DNA from: Mariniflexile fucanivorans
Lineage (GTDB): Bacteria; Bacteroidota; Bacteroidia; Flavobacteriales; Flavobacteriaceae
NCBI RefSeq assembly: GCF_004341235.1
Contig: NZ_SLUP01000002.1
Span: 124,001-188,000 of the forward strand
Direction of reading: 5' to 3'
Length of the DNA stretch: 64,000 bases
Made by a program: the position numbers and the translations under genes
Notes under the pieces: generated by a model
Told to the model about the DNA's origin: nothing
The model's input: the letters and a program-made list of their open reading frames with translations, nothing else
Databases searched by the model: none
Shown here: in pieces, positions 55,101-62,738 of the stretch
How the letters are laid out: each line of letters begins with the position of its first letter
Position numbering within the stretch: position 1 is the stretch's first letter

Positions 55101-56536
55101 ACAAGTCCTAAAAAGTTTAATCTTAAATTTTTATCATTGGCTGTTAAATTTCCATCAAAAATTTTATTCCTAACATTTCCAATAACTTTAATTTCTGAAT
55201 AATTATAATTGTTATATTCTATTTCGTAAATAGCTCCTTTTACCTGTGTATTTAGGTTTTTGGCAGTAAAACCATAGCCATTTACATCGAAATTCAAGGA
55301 TGTTTTTCCAACAGTGGGGTCGTTAATAAAAGCACCTAAATCAAACCCTTCAAAAACAATTTTACCGTTATAGGATGCATTATCAATATCATTTATTTTT
55401 GATATTTTTAAATTGGAATCTACATAACCCAATTCGGTATCAATTTGAATGTTGGCATTAACTGTAGATGCCGTTATCTGCGAATTACCAACTATAGTGA
55501 ACTTCCCTAATTTATCGAACGAAGAAGGAATAGAAGCTCCCAAAATGTTTGGCAATAAGCCTGTTAAATCTTTATAGGTAGATGATAAATTTATAAAATT
55601 TCCATTCATATAAAAATTCCCTTCTTCTTTATTAAATAGGTTTTTAAAACGTATGTTTCCCTCTACAACAGTATTATTTCCAGTATTTAATTGAAGGTTG
55701 GTGGTTTGTAAATTATTTAATGTTCCGTATAAATCTGCATTTAATTTAACCGATTGATTTTTCCCAAATTCATTGTAAAACACATTAATTTCATCTAAAA
55801 AAACATGTGAATCTTTAAAGCTGGCAGTTACCAAAACCTTATCGGTAAAATATTGTAAATCTGCTCTATTGTATGAAAATTGCAAATCACCTTTTAATAA
55901 AGAATGTTCTGTTTTAGCCTCTAAATTATCAAAAGTCATATCGGTTAGCGTGTAGGCGAAATCGGTCATCATATTTTTCATAACCAAGCCCCTACTATCT
56001 TTAAAAGCCAACGTATTTATTCGAGTACTTACGTCGCTTCCATTAATTAAAAAATTGGTGGCATTAATATTTAGCTTTGTAAATTCTAACAATTTTGTGG
56101 TTTCCCTATTTTCATCCAGTAATCTAAAAATACCGTTATAAATGGACACATCACTAGACGATAACAAAAATGAACTTGTTGTTTTTCTTGGGTTATCGTC
56201 TTCAAATTTATGTACAAAAACATCCAAGTTGGTTTCCGATTCGCCTTTATAGGTTTTAATATTAAAAATTAAATCTTCAATATCAATATCACCAAAAGTT
56301 AATTTACCATTAATTAAATTATTAACACTAATAATGGACGTGTTTAACTCTGCTATTCCTATAAGGGTATCTTGCTTAAAATCTTCTATATAAATGTCTT
56401 TAAGCTCTACATCGCCATTAAACTGCAAACTAACCCTGCTGATGTTTATGTTGGTTTTAAAGGCGTCGTTAAGGCGTTTTGTAGCATATTTACCAAGACT
56501 GGTTTGAACCGCAGGAATAGAAAGTACCAGCACCAA
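52157..56536 (-). CDS. tamB: TamB-type translocation and assembly module protein
   Basis: Very large protein (1459 residues from a TTG start) of the AsmA/TamB (DUF490) family. It has many repeating beta-strand segments, GDVELKDIYIEDFKQD near the start, and the C-terminal TamB domain (LRPTPLYDFKFPTVSS-like region, DRFGVTLQTQISDRVLING, GKVGVPVGGAG). It forms a periplasm-spanning lipid-transfer or outer-membrane assembly bridge. The expected N-terminal membrane anchor lies upstream of this start: in the same frame, 56537-56620 encodes KIFKIAYKIAGIVLLLFII without an ATG or GTG. The true start may be the ATT at 56620 or an unseen one. Confidence 0.92.
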   Translation of the reverse strand: MVLVLSIPAVQTSLGKYATKRLNDAFKTNINISRVSLQFNGDVELKDIYIEDFKQDTLIGIAELNTSIISVNNLINGKLTFGDIDIEDLIFNIKTYKGESETNLDVFVHKFEDDNPRKTTSSFLLSSSDVSIYNGIFRLLDENRETTKLLEFTKLNINATNFLINGSDVSTRINTLAFKDSRGLVMKNMMTDFAYTLTDMTFDNLEAKTEHSLLKGDLQFSYNRADLQYFTDKVLVTASFKDSHVFLDEINVFYNEFGKNQSVKLNADLYGTLNNLQTTNLQLNTGNNTVVEGNIRFKNLFNKEEGNFYMNGNFINLSSTYKDLTGLLPNILGASIPSSFDKLGKFTIVGNSQITASTVNANIQIDTELGYVDSNLKISKINDIDNASYNGKIVFEGFDLGAFINDPTVGKTSLNFDVNGYGFTAKNLNTQVKGAIYEIEYNNYNYSEIKVIGNVRNKIFDGNLTANDKNLRLNFLGLVDFSEKVKKYDFEAHVDYANLNALNFIKKDSLSQFSSHVKMNMNSSTLDDAYGKISFTNTVYKNQNDTYYFDKLDLTSRFEDDIRFIEIKSPDIIEGELKGRFVMNDIKKLFENSLGHIYTNYIPHKIKTNQSIDFNFKIYNKIVEVFYPEIELGKNTYIKGRVENDQRQFKLTFKSPQIKLLDYFANNIELQVDNSNPLFNTYIEVDSLNTKYYNVSKFSLINVTVNDTLFMRSEFRGGKRNNDIFNLSFYHTINKDNESVIGFKKSDVTVKDNTWYINEKKDRFNKISFNNTFTKFNIDKLVINHGNEEVKFSGFLKDSTQKDLKLDFKNVDLAKIIPEIDSLKFEGRANGKLDLLQKNGVYLPNSAIVIDDFKVNNVEFGSFDANIKGNQNLTNYNVDITIKDDINKSFRAIGDINVNGKQSSIDVDLELNAFNLEPLNPLLHGVLSNIRGLATGKVNVNGNLNKPNIDGDLVLNKAGLGIPYLNVDYQFANKSSVTLKNQSFIFNKIQLTDTKYKSKGQLNGSLSHVNFSKWRLDLDLNTSKLLVLDTKEAEDALYYGTGFVGGRASIKGPTEQLVINVVGETKPGTVFKIPLSDTESFGDNSYINFITKEEKLARKQGIDIVFNEIKGLELDFDLDITEDAEVEIIIDKNSGHSLKGRGRGGILVEINTNGKFNMWGDFSVFEGVYNFAYGGLIQKEFTVQPGGTIAWEGDPLDALLNMKAIYKTQANPSPLLDNPINRSIPVELNISLTGNLERPTPLYDFKFPTVSSTIKSELQYRLESDNDKQNQALYLLSTGSFSRGLSELSFSGTIAERLNGIINGIFTTGDSKLNIGLNYEAGENRPDYQTDDRFGVTLQTQISDRVLINGKVGVPVGGAGASETVIAGDVEINFLLNEEGTLTANVFNRENSIQNFGEKVGYTQGLGISYSVDFDTFKELLQKFFKNAKKEEEITIENEPEKEVSLLPEFVKMKPASGK

Positions 56537-56689
56537 AATGATGAAAAGCAGCAGTACGATGCCTGCTATTTTATATGCTATTTTGAATATTTTTTTGATA
56601 CTAAATAACGATTTAATAATTGAAAAGGCACTAATTAAGGTAAACTACACAAACTACTTTTTTAACTTCAATTAAAAAATATAATTAAG

Positions 56690-56697
56690 TATTTTTG
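56690..56697 (+). promoter_or_regulatory. -7-like box upstream of tsaD
   Basis: TATTTTTG fits TAnnTTTG in the tamB-tsaD divergent region. No good -33 TTTG is found 19 bp upstream, so the site is tentative. It lies about 76 bp before the tsaD start. Confidence 0.35.
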
Positions 56698-56773
56698 CAA
56701 TTACGAATAAAAGTACTGTATTAGACTTTAATTCTGTTTCAAAATTAACAATAATTATGCCCAAAATTCAGTA

Positions 56774-57796
56774 ATGGCTTCACAAAATATTTATATTCTA
56801 GGAATTGAGTCCTCTTGCGATGATACCGCGGCTTCTGTAATGCACAACGGACGTATTTTAAGCAATGTTGTAGCAAACCAAAAAATACATGAAGAATATG
56901 GTGGCGTGGTACCCGAACTAGCATCCAGAGCGCACCAACAAAACATTGTTCCGGTGGTGGCACAAGCTTTAAAAAAAGCAAATATTACTAAAGACCAGTT
57001 ACATGCTATTGCTTTCACAAGAGGGCCTGGGTTAATGGGTTCGTTATTAGTTGGAACATCGTTTGCGAAGTCGTTGGCTTACGGATTGCATATTCCGCTT
57101 ATAGATGTGAACCACATGCAAGGACATATTTTGGCGCATTTTATTGATGAAGAAGGGTTTAATAAACCACCATTTCCGTTCTTAGCCATGACTATTTCTG
57201 GCGGACACACCCAAATTGTTAGAGTTGATAATTATTTTGACATGACCGTTATTGGTGAAACTATTGATGATGCCGTTGGTGAAGCGTTTGATAAAAGTGG
57301 AAAAATATTAGGTTTAGGCTATCCTGCGGGACCAGAAATTGATAAACGTGCCAAATTAGGAAACCCTAAAGCATTTAAATTTACGAAGCCAAGAGTTGAT
57401 GGTTTAAATTTTAGCTTTTCAGGGTTAAAAACAGCTATTTTATACTTTATCCAGAATGAAACCAAAGCAAACCCAAATTTTATTGAAGAAAACCTAAATG
57501 ATATTTGTGCTTCTATTCAATATACTATTATCGGGATTTTAATTGATAAATTGAAACTTGCCGTGAAACAAACGGGCATAAAACATATTGCTATTGGTGG
57601 TGGTGTTTCTGCAAATTCTGGTATTCGTCAAGCCTTAAAAGATGGTGAACAAAAATTTGGTTGGACTACCTACGTGCCCAAATTTGAATTCACAACCGAT
57701 AATGCTGCTATGATTGCCATAGTAGGCTATCTAAAATATTTAGAAGGCGATTTTGCTGAACAAAATGTAGCTGCTTCAGCGCGATTGAAGATTTAA
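56774..57796 (+). CDS. tsaD: tRNA N6-adenosine threonylcarbamoyltransferase TsaD
   Basis: Transfers the threonylcarbamoyl group to A37 of ANN-decoding tRNAs. Protein of 340 residues with YILGIESSCDDTAASVM, the metal-binding HMQGHILAHF, TISGGHTQIVRV, EAFDKSGKILGLGYPAGP and GGGVSANSGIRQAL. Normal length and complete. The 237-bp divergent gap with tamB holds its promoter. Other Tsa proteins are not present in the window. Confidence 0.98.
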   Translation: MASQNIYILGIESSCDDTAASVMHNGRILSNVVANQKIHEEYGGVVPELASRAHQQNIVPVVAQALKKANITKDQLHAIAFTRGPGLMGSLLVGTSFAKSLAYGLHIPLIDVNHMQGHILAHFIDEEGFNKPPFPFLAMTISGGHTQIVRVDNYFDMTVIGETIDDAVGEAFDKSGKILGLGYPAGPEIDKRAKLGNPKAFKFTKPRVDGLNFSFSGLKTAILYFIQNETKANPNFIEENLNDICASIQYTIIGILIDKLKLAVKQTGIKHIAIGGGVSANSGIRQALKDGEQKFGWTTYVPKFEFTTDNAAMIAIVGYLKYLEGDFAEQNVAASARLKI

Positions 57797-57829
57797 TTTT
57801 ATAGCCACTAATGCGCAAATGTTTTTTAA

Positions 57830-58282
57830 ATGAGACCTATAAAACCAAATATCTATTTTTGGATAACTTCAATAATTATTTTTGTTATTGGTTTCTTTGA
57901 TTACAACACTGATTCAATTGTAATAAACATTCATGATACATATTATGTTATTTCAAATTTAGACTTTATTATTTTATCTGGTTCGTTTTACGTTATTATA
58001 GGTTTCATTTACTGGATTTTGAGTAAATCAAGTTTAAATTTAAATGTTTTTTTGACTAAAATCCATACTACAACGAGCATCTTTTGCTTCTTAATATTTA
58101 TGATCGGAATATTTTATTATAGCATTACTGAAAATAAATTTATTATGTTAGATGACTCCTTAAGTATGGATGCCTTCATTGTAATAATTTTTATCATTTT
58201 TTCTTTTATTCAAATACTATTCATTATCAATCTATGTACCTCAATGTTAGCACATTTCTACTTTAACAAAAAACTAAAATAA
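57830..58282 (+). CDS. Small membrane protein with a COX1-like segment lacking heme ligands
   Basis: Protein of 150 residues with about four membrane helices. The segment INIHDTYYVISNLDFIILSG followed by GFIYWIL resembles the HDTYYVVAHFHYVL region of cytochrome oxidase subunit I, including the DTYYV core, but the following histidines that bind heme in subunit I are replaced (SNLDFI). It may derive from, or mimic, a piece of the oxidase fold; no redox role can be claimed. It lies 33 bp after tsaD and may be co-transcribed. Confidence 0.75.
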   Translation: MRPIKPNIYFWITSIIIFVIGFFDYNTDSIVINIHDTYYVISNLDFIILSGSFYVIIGFIYWILSKSSLNLNVFLTKIHTTTSIFCFLIFMIGIFYYSITENKFIMLDDSLSMDAFIVIIFIIFSFIQILFIINLCTSMLAHFYFNKKLK

Positions 58283-58376
58283 GTTATAAACAATCTATTC
58301 TTAAAAATTTATATCCTTCCCATTTAAATTTTCCGACAATAATTTTAAATTTGAGGCTAAATTTAAACCCAAAATC

Positions 58377-59021
58377 ATGATTAAAAACCTACTTTTTGCA
58401 GCAACCCTTTGTGGTTCTGCTTTTTTGAATGCCCAAACTTCAACCGAAAAAGAATTAGAATTTATTGAAACCCCAGAGCAGATTGAAGCATATCTTGCAT
58501 CAAACAAATCGAAAGAAAATAAATTGCTTACTTTTAATGAGGAAAAACACAAAACCATACTAGCCAAAGAGCTTATAGCCCTTAATACGGGTAGCATGAA
58601 AACAGTAAGGAACAGCTATGAAAGAATAATTTACAAAGTAGTTGAAAAAACCAATAAAACCTATTACAGAGTTTCTTATATTTATTTAGATGGCACCAAA
58701 TATGGAAACATAGACGATTTAAATATTTTTAGATCAACATTAATTAATGAGTATAAAAACAGTAATGCACCATTTGATTTTTTAGCAAAACGCTATTCCA
58801 TGGATGAGAATGCCAATAAAGGTGGCGATTCTGGCTGGTTTATAGAAGGTGAATTACAACCCGAATTTGAAAATGAAATTATTAATGGTGACCATAGTTT
58901 AGATGATATTTTCACTGTAGATATTCCAGAAAAAAACAAGTTTTATATAATTTTAAAAACTTTTGAACCTAAGGAAATCTCAGAAATTAAAGTTTTAAAA
59001 ATTGTAGACAAATTAGATTAA
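58377..59021 (+). CDS. Parvulin-type peptidylprolyl isomerase, secreted
   Basis: Protein of 214 residues with a signal peptide (MIKNLLFAATLCGSAFLNAQ). The parvulin (PpiC-like) domain sits at about residues 85-205: RVSYIYLDGTKY, APFDFLAKRYSMDENANK, GGDSGWFIEGELQPEFENEI and ITLKTFEP-like FYIILKTFEPKEI. It would catalyse prolyl isomerisation or assist folding of exported proteins in the periplasm. It overlaps the rsmE start by one base (TAATG). Confidence 0.9.
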   Translation: MIKNLLFAATLCGSAFLNAQTSTEKELEFIETPEQIEAYLASNKSKENKLLTFNEEKHKTILAKELIALNTGSMKTVRNSYERIIYKVVEKTNKTYYRVSYIYLDGTKYGNIDDLNIFRSTLINEYKNSNAPFDFLAKRYSMDENANKGGDSGWFIEGELQPEFENEIINGDHSLDDIFTVDIPEKNKFYIILKTFEPKEISEIKVLKIVDKLD

Positions 59022-59725
59022 TGCAACTTTTTTACAATCCAGACATTACCGAGAGTACCACCCAATTTTCTTTTGAAAAAGAAGAAAGCAAGCATATTGT
59101 AAAAGTGCTTCGCAAAACAGGTGGCGATATATTACATATTACAAACGGTAATGGCTGGTTGTTTACTGCAGAAGTGACCATACCAAACATTAACAAATGT
59201 GTGGTAACTATTATTTCGAAATCAAAACAACAAAAACACGATTATAATTTGCATTTAGCGGTGGCACCAACTAAAATGAACGACCGTTACGAATGGTTTT
59301 TAGAAAAAGCTACTGAAATTGGTATTGATAGCATCACCCCTATAATGTGCGACCATAGCGAACGTAAAATTATCAAACCCGAACGTTTTGAGAAGATTAT
59401 GCAATCGGCCATGAAACAATCGTTGAGTTGCTATATGCCAAAACTTAATGATGCTATTTCTTTTAAAGATTTTATTTCACAGGAATTTACAGGCGATTTG
59501 TTTATTGCCCATTGCGAAGAAACCGATAGAAAATCGCTGAAGCAACAACTAAAACCAAAACAAAATATTACGATCTTAATTGGTCCTGAAGGCGATTTTA
59601 GTACAAAAGAGATTGAATTGGCCATAAAAAACAAGTTTATTCCAGTAACTTTGGGAGAAACCAGACTGCGTACCGAAACGGCTGCTATTGTAGCGTGTCA
59701 TTCAGTCGCTTATACAAATGAATGA
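59021..59725 (+). CDS. rsmE: 16S rRNA m3U1498 methyltransferase RsmE
   Basis: SPOUT-class methyltransferase of 234 residues. An N-terminal PUA-like domain (EKEESKHIVKVLRKTGGD, ITNGNGWLFTAEV) is followed by the catalytic knot domain: LAVAPTKMNDRYEWFLEKA, CDHSERKIIKPER, ILIGPEGDFSTKEIE and LGETRLRTETAAIVACH, the last being the SAM-binding knot. It methylates U1498 of 16S rRNA. It overlaps the parvulin gene upstream and the small membrane gene downstream by one and four bases. Confidence 0.97.
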   Translation: MQLFYNPDITESTTQFSFEKEESKHIVKVLRKTGGDILHITNGNGWLFTAEVTIPNINKCVVTIISKSKQQKHDYNLHLAVAPTKMNDRYEWFLEKATEIGIDSITPIMCDHSERKIIKPERFEKIMQSAMKQSLSCYMPKLNDAISFKDFISQEFTGDLFIAHCEETDRKSLKQQLKPKQNITILIGPEGDFSTKEIELAIKNKFIPVTLGETRLRTETAAIVACHSVAYTNE

Positions 59726-59985
59726 AAAAGATTATAATTTCTATTTACAATTCTATATTCTTCTTTTTTCATAAAAGGATTGGATCAAATAATTATACTT
59801 CCAAATCTGCTGCATTAACCATTGTTTCTTTTGTAATAATTGGCGTTTTAATTATTTTATTAAATGCAATTAGTATAATTCTAATAAATTATGATTTTAT
59901 AAAAAACGCTAATGAATGGGTTATATTAATTACATTTATTTTCATTTATATAATTACATATAGTTTTGTCAGTAAACAAATTTGA
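59722..59985 (+). CDS. Small two-helix membrane protein
   Basis: Protein of 87 residues with a basic N-terminus, then two hydrophobic helices (LTIVSFVIIGVLIILLNAIS and VILITFIFIYIITYSFV). Its start overlaps the rsmE stop (ATGA), so translation is coupled. No family is recognised. It ends just before the DUF4159 gene start. Confidence 0.7.
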   Translation: MKKIIISIYNSIFFFFHKRIGSNNYTSKSAALTIVSFVIIGVLIILLNAISIILINYDFIKNANEWVILITFIFIYIITYSFVSKQI

Positions 59986-59992
59986 GTCAATT

Positions 59993-60637
59993 ATGAAAAA
60001 GACAATCCTACTTTTAACTTTTAACTTTTTACTTTTTACTGTTTCTGCCCAAGAAATAGCACTAGTTAAATACAAAGGTGGTGGAGATTGGTATGCAAAC
60101 CCAACCTCGTTACGTAACTTAATTGCGTTTTGTAATAATAACATTGGCACTAAAATAAACCCAAAACCACAAGATGTAGAAGTTGGAAGTTCTGATATTT
60201 TTCAATTTCCTTTTTTACATATGACGGGGCACGGAAATGTGTTTTTTAGTGAAACCGATGCTGAAAACCTTCGTAATTATTTAATTTCTGGTGGTTTTTT
60301 GCATATTGATGATAACTATGGTTTTCAACAATACATAACGAAAGAACTTAAAAAAGTATTTCCAGATAAGGAATTGGTAGAACTTCCTGCAAATCACGAC
60401 ATTTTTAATATAGCGTATAAATTCCCGAACGGCTTACCTAAAATACATGAACATGATGGCAAGCGCCCCCAAGCCTTTGGTATTTATTTTGAAGACCGAT
60501 TGGTTTTATTATTTACCTATGAAAGTGATTTAGGTGATGGTTGGGAAGACCCCGAAGTGCATAACGACCCCGCAGATGTTAGAGAAAAAGCCTTGAAAAT
60601 GGGCGCTAATATTGTTAAATATGCGTTTGAACATTGA
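59993..60637 (+). CDS. Secreted DUF4159 family protein
   Basis: About 214 residues starting at MKKTILLLTFNFLLFTVSAQ, a signal peptide; an earlier start at 59966 would overlap the upstream gene and is not preferred. The DUF4159 pattern is visible as GGGDWYANPTSLRNLIAF, LHMTGHGNVFFSETD, LRNYLISGGFLHIDDNYGF and LLFTYESDLGDGWEDPEVH. The family is probably exported and frequently near membrane-integrity genes in Bacteroidota; its biochemical role is unknown. Confidence 0.9.
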   Translation: MKKTILLLTFNFLLFTVSAQEIALVKYKGGGDWYANPTSLRNLIAFCNNNIGTKINPKPQDVEVGSSDIFQFPFLHMTGHGNVFFSETDAENLRNYLISGGFLHIDDNYGFQQYITKELKKVFPDKELVELPANHDIFNIAYKFPNGLPKIHEHDGKRPQAFGIYFEDRLVLLFTYESDLGDGWEDPEVHNDPADVREKALKMGANIVKYAFEH

Positions 60638-60726
60638 ATTGATTAACGATTGACGGTTTTTGATTTACGATTTACGAATTAACACCTAAACAGAAAACAA
60701 CTTAACAAATAAACACATCAACACCT

Positions 60727-61227
60727 TTGCAGCTTACCCACTACAACATCCATTTTAAAAAACGTAAATTCCCAATTGTCCTAGTATGCGATAATGTAAC
60801 CAACGCACCAAACATTGGTAGTTTATTTAGAATTTCTGATGCTTTTGGGGTTGAAAAATTGATGCTTTGTGGTGAAGGTATTTCTATTGGAAGGAAAATT
60901 ACAAAAACTTCACGAGCTACTGAAAAAGTAGTGAATTTTGAAATTTGTGCATCTGCAATTACTGTTGTTGAAAAGTTAAAAGAACAAAACTATCAAATTA
61001 TTTCGTTGGAAATTACATCTACCAGCAAACCGCTTCACACCTTAAAATTTGCGGCAAAAAAACCGATAGTACTCGTAATTGGCGATGAAAATTTTGGGGT
61101 TTCGGAAGCTATTTTAAATATATCGGATGTTGTGATTCATATTGATATGTTTGGTTTAAATAGCAGTATGAATGTGGTGCAAGCCACCAACATTGCCTTG
61201 TATGAAATGACCAAGCAGCTTGTTTAG
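60727..61227 (+). CDS. TrmH-family (SpoU) RNA 2'-O-methyltransferase
   Basis: SPOUT methyltransferase of 166 residues from a TTG start; QLTHYNIHFKKRKFPIVLV matches the usual N-terminus, so TTG is likely correct. Motifs are NVTNAPNIGSLFRISDAFG (motif 1), IVLVIGDENFGVSEAIL (motif 2) and GLNSSMNVVQATNIALYEM (motif 3, knot). It would methylate a ribose in tRNA or rRNA; the target is not decided. A structured element (61226-61290) follows its stop codon. Confidence 0.93.
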   Translation: MQLTHYNIHFKKRKFPIVLVCDNVTNAPNIGSLFRISDAFGVEKLMLCGEGISIGRKITKTSRATEKVVNFEICASAITVVEKLKEQNYQIISLEITSTSKPLHTLKFAAKKPIVLVIGDENFGVSEAILNISDVVIHIDMFGLNSSMNVVQATNIALYEMTKQLV

Positions 61228-61290
61228 CCCTGATAGAAGCGGCATCCTTTTTTGATTTTTCTTCAAAAAAGATATAGCGGATAGCAGGAA
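61226..61290. repeat. Structured intergenic element / terminator after trmH-like gene
   Basis: Contains AGCCCTGATAGAAGCGGCATCC, a T-rich stem (TTTTTTGATTTTTC..CAAAAAAGAT) and ATAGCGGATAGCAGGAAAC. Elements of this form (AGCGGcATCC...GATATAGCGGAtAGC.GG) recur after genes in Flavobacteriia and act at least as terminators. It separates convergent genes. Confidence 0.6.
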
Positions 61291-61310
61291 ACAGCTTCTA
61301 TAAATTGATT

Positions 61311-62738
61311 TTATTTCACCAAAACTTTCTTCACAAAACTACTTTTTGGGGCTTCACAAAGGGAACATTCATAAGTTTCTGGTAGGCTTTCAAACGGGGT
61401 TTCTGGCGGAATATTTTGGGTGATGTCGCCATAAACTTCGTTATAAACCGTCAAACAATCTGTGCACTGATATACTTGTTCTTCAATACTTTCCTTTTTT
61501 ACAGCTTTTACTGAAACCTCTTCGCGTTCGGTTCCTAATTGCTCAAAATACAACTGACTTAATTCCATTAACAAACCAGGTAACTCCACCTTATCAATAT
61601 CTTGAACATGCATGATGTAGTCTCGTGTATTTGGGTCGAAATTTTTGGCGTACAATAAATTGTAGGTGTCTCGAATTACAAAACCATGTAACGCTTCGGG
61701 TTGTTTGTTTTTCTGAATAACTACCGATGTAAAATAATAGGCCTTACTAGCGTAATTGGTGAGTCCGAAAGTTAAACCATAGGTGCTGATATCGTTCTGA
61801 TCGAAATTAGTAACCAAATATTTTTTTAGACTCAAAGCTTCTTTATCATTCACCGGCAAATGCCAATTGAGTTCTAGCATGGAGTGGCGTACGTTGATAC
61901 CAAACTTGCCTAAAAACTTCTCCCATTGGAGTTTTGCTTGCAACGGAATACCTTTTACAATGAATGATTTCCATGGGGTGATGGATATTTTACCTATTTT
62001 ATTTTCGGCGCACAACTCGCACATCGCTTTTAAAAAATTTAGGTCGTAACGGTTATTTCTCCAATATAAACCCAACCAATATTTATCGCCTATTCTATTC
62101 ATGCCCTCATAGTATGGAAATGGGTAAAATGGGACTTCCAAAGGTTTATCGACGGTTCTGTTGTTGGTGTCTATCGCATCACTAACCAATTCGAAAATAG
62201 TTTCTACATTTTCTGGTTCTTCCTGCAACATGTTTTCAATGGCAAGCTCTACTTTATCTAAATCCCAGCTATAAATAAGCGCTGGATACATAACTGTTTT
62301 TTTCCATTCTGGAAGTCGGATGTACAAATACCAATAATCTTCGTGTTCTGAAGCTATAAAATTAATATGCCCCGTAAATAAAGGCACTAAACGTTGTTTA
62401 GGGTCGGTAATATTAACACGTAAATTTAATTTATGTTTGAATTGTTCCAAAACGTATAAATACCTATCGCTGGTAAGCCATGAGGTACTTGGAAAAATAT
62501 CGGACGACACATAAGACGACACCATATTTTCGCAACGGTCTGCATTTGGAACTACTATTTGAAGTTTATCGAACGTCTTTAATTTTTCTACATCTACAGG
62601 TTCTGGAAAAACAATATCTTGTCTTGAACCAAACGAAATGGAATCTAAACCCAAACTTTCTGCGGCTTCACAAATGTATTTTAACTCGCCCGGCGACAGT
62701 ACACCACCGTTCACTATTAATCTATATGATTCACTCAT
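61311..62738 (-). CDS. Sulfite/nitrite reductase-like protein fused to rubredoxin
   Basis: Protein of 475 residues. The N-terminal 400 residues resemble the ferredoxin-like halves of nitrite/sulfite reductases (YRLIVNGGVLSPGELKYIC, ISFGSRQDIVFPEPVDVEKL, KISITPWKSFIVKGIPL), but the C-x5-C...C-x3-C siroheme/Fe4S4 ligands are not seen. A rubredoxin domain ends the protein, with iron ligands CTDC and CSLC. Related proteins sit in Bacteroidota nitrate/nitrite assimilation clusters and probably carry electrons. It overlaps the upstream gene by 4 bp (ATGA). Confidence 0.85.
   Translation of the reverse strand: MSESYRLIVNGGVLSPGELKYICEAAESLGLDSISFGSRQDIVFPEPVDVEKLKTFDKLQIVVPNADRCENMVSSYVSSDIFPSTSWLTSDRYLYVLEQFKHKLNLRVNITDPKQRLVPLFTGHINFIASEHEDYWYLYIRLPEWKKTVMYPALIYSWDLDKVELAIENMLQEEPENVETIFELVSDAIDTNNRTVDKPLEVPFYPFPYYEGMNRIGDKYWLGLYWRNNRYDLNFLKAMCELCAENKIGKISITPWKSFIVKGIPLQAKLQWEKFLGKFGINVRHSMLELNWHLPVNDKEALSLKKYLVTNFDQNDISTYGLTFGLTNYASKAYYFTSVVIQKNKQPEALHGFVIRDTYNLLYAKNFDPNTRDYIMHVQDIDKVELPGLLMELSQLYFEQLGTEREEVSVKAVKKESIEEQVYQCTDCLTVYNEVYGDITQNIPPETPFESLPETYECSLCEAPKSSFVKKVLVK

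Noticed and set aside
60650-60690. Short GATTTACGATT-type repeats between the DUF4159 and trmH-like genes
   Set aside because: Only a few imperfect units in AT-rich spacer DNA; no structure or function could be supported.
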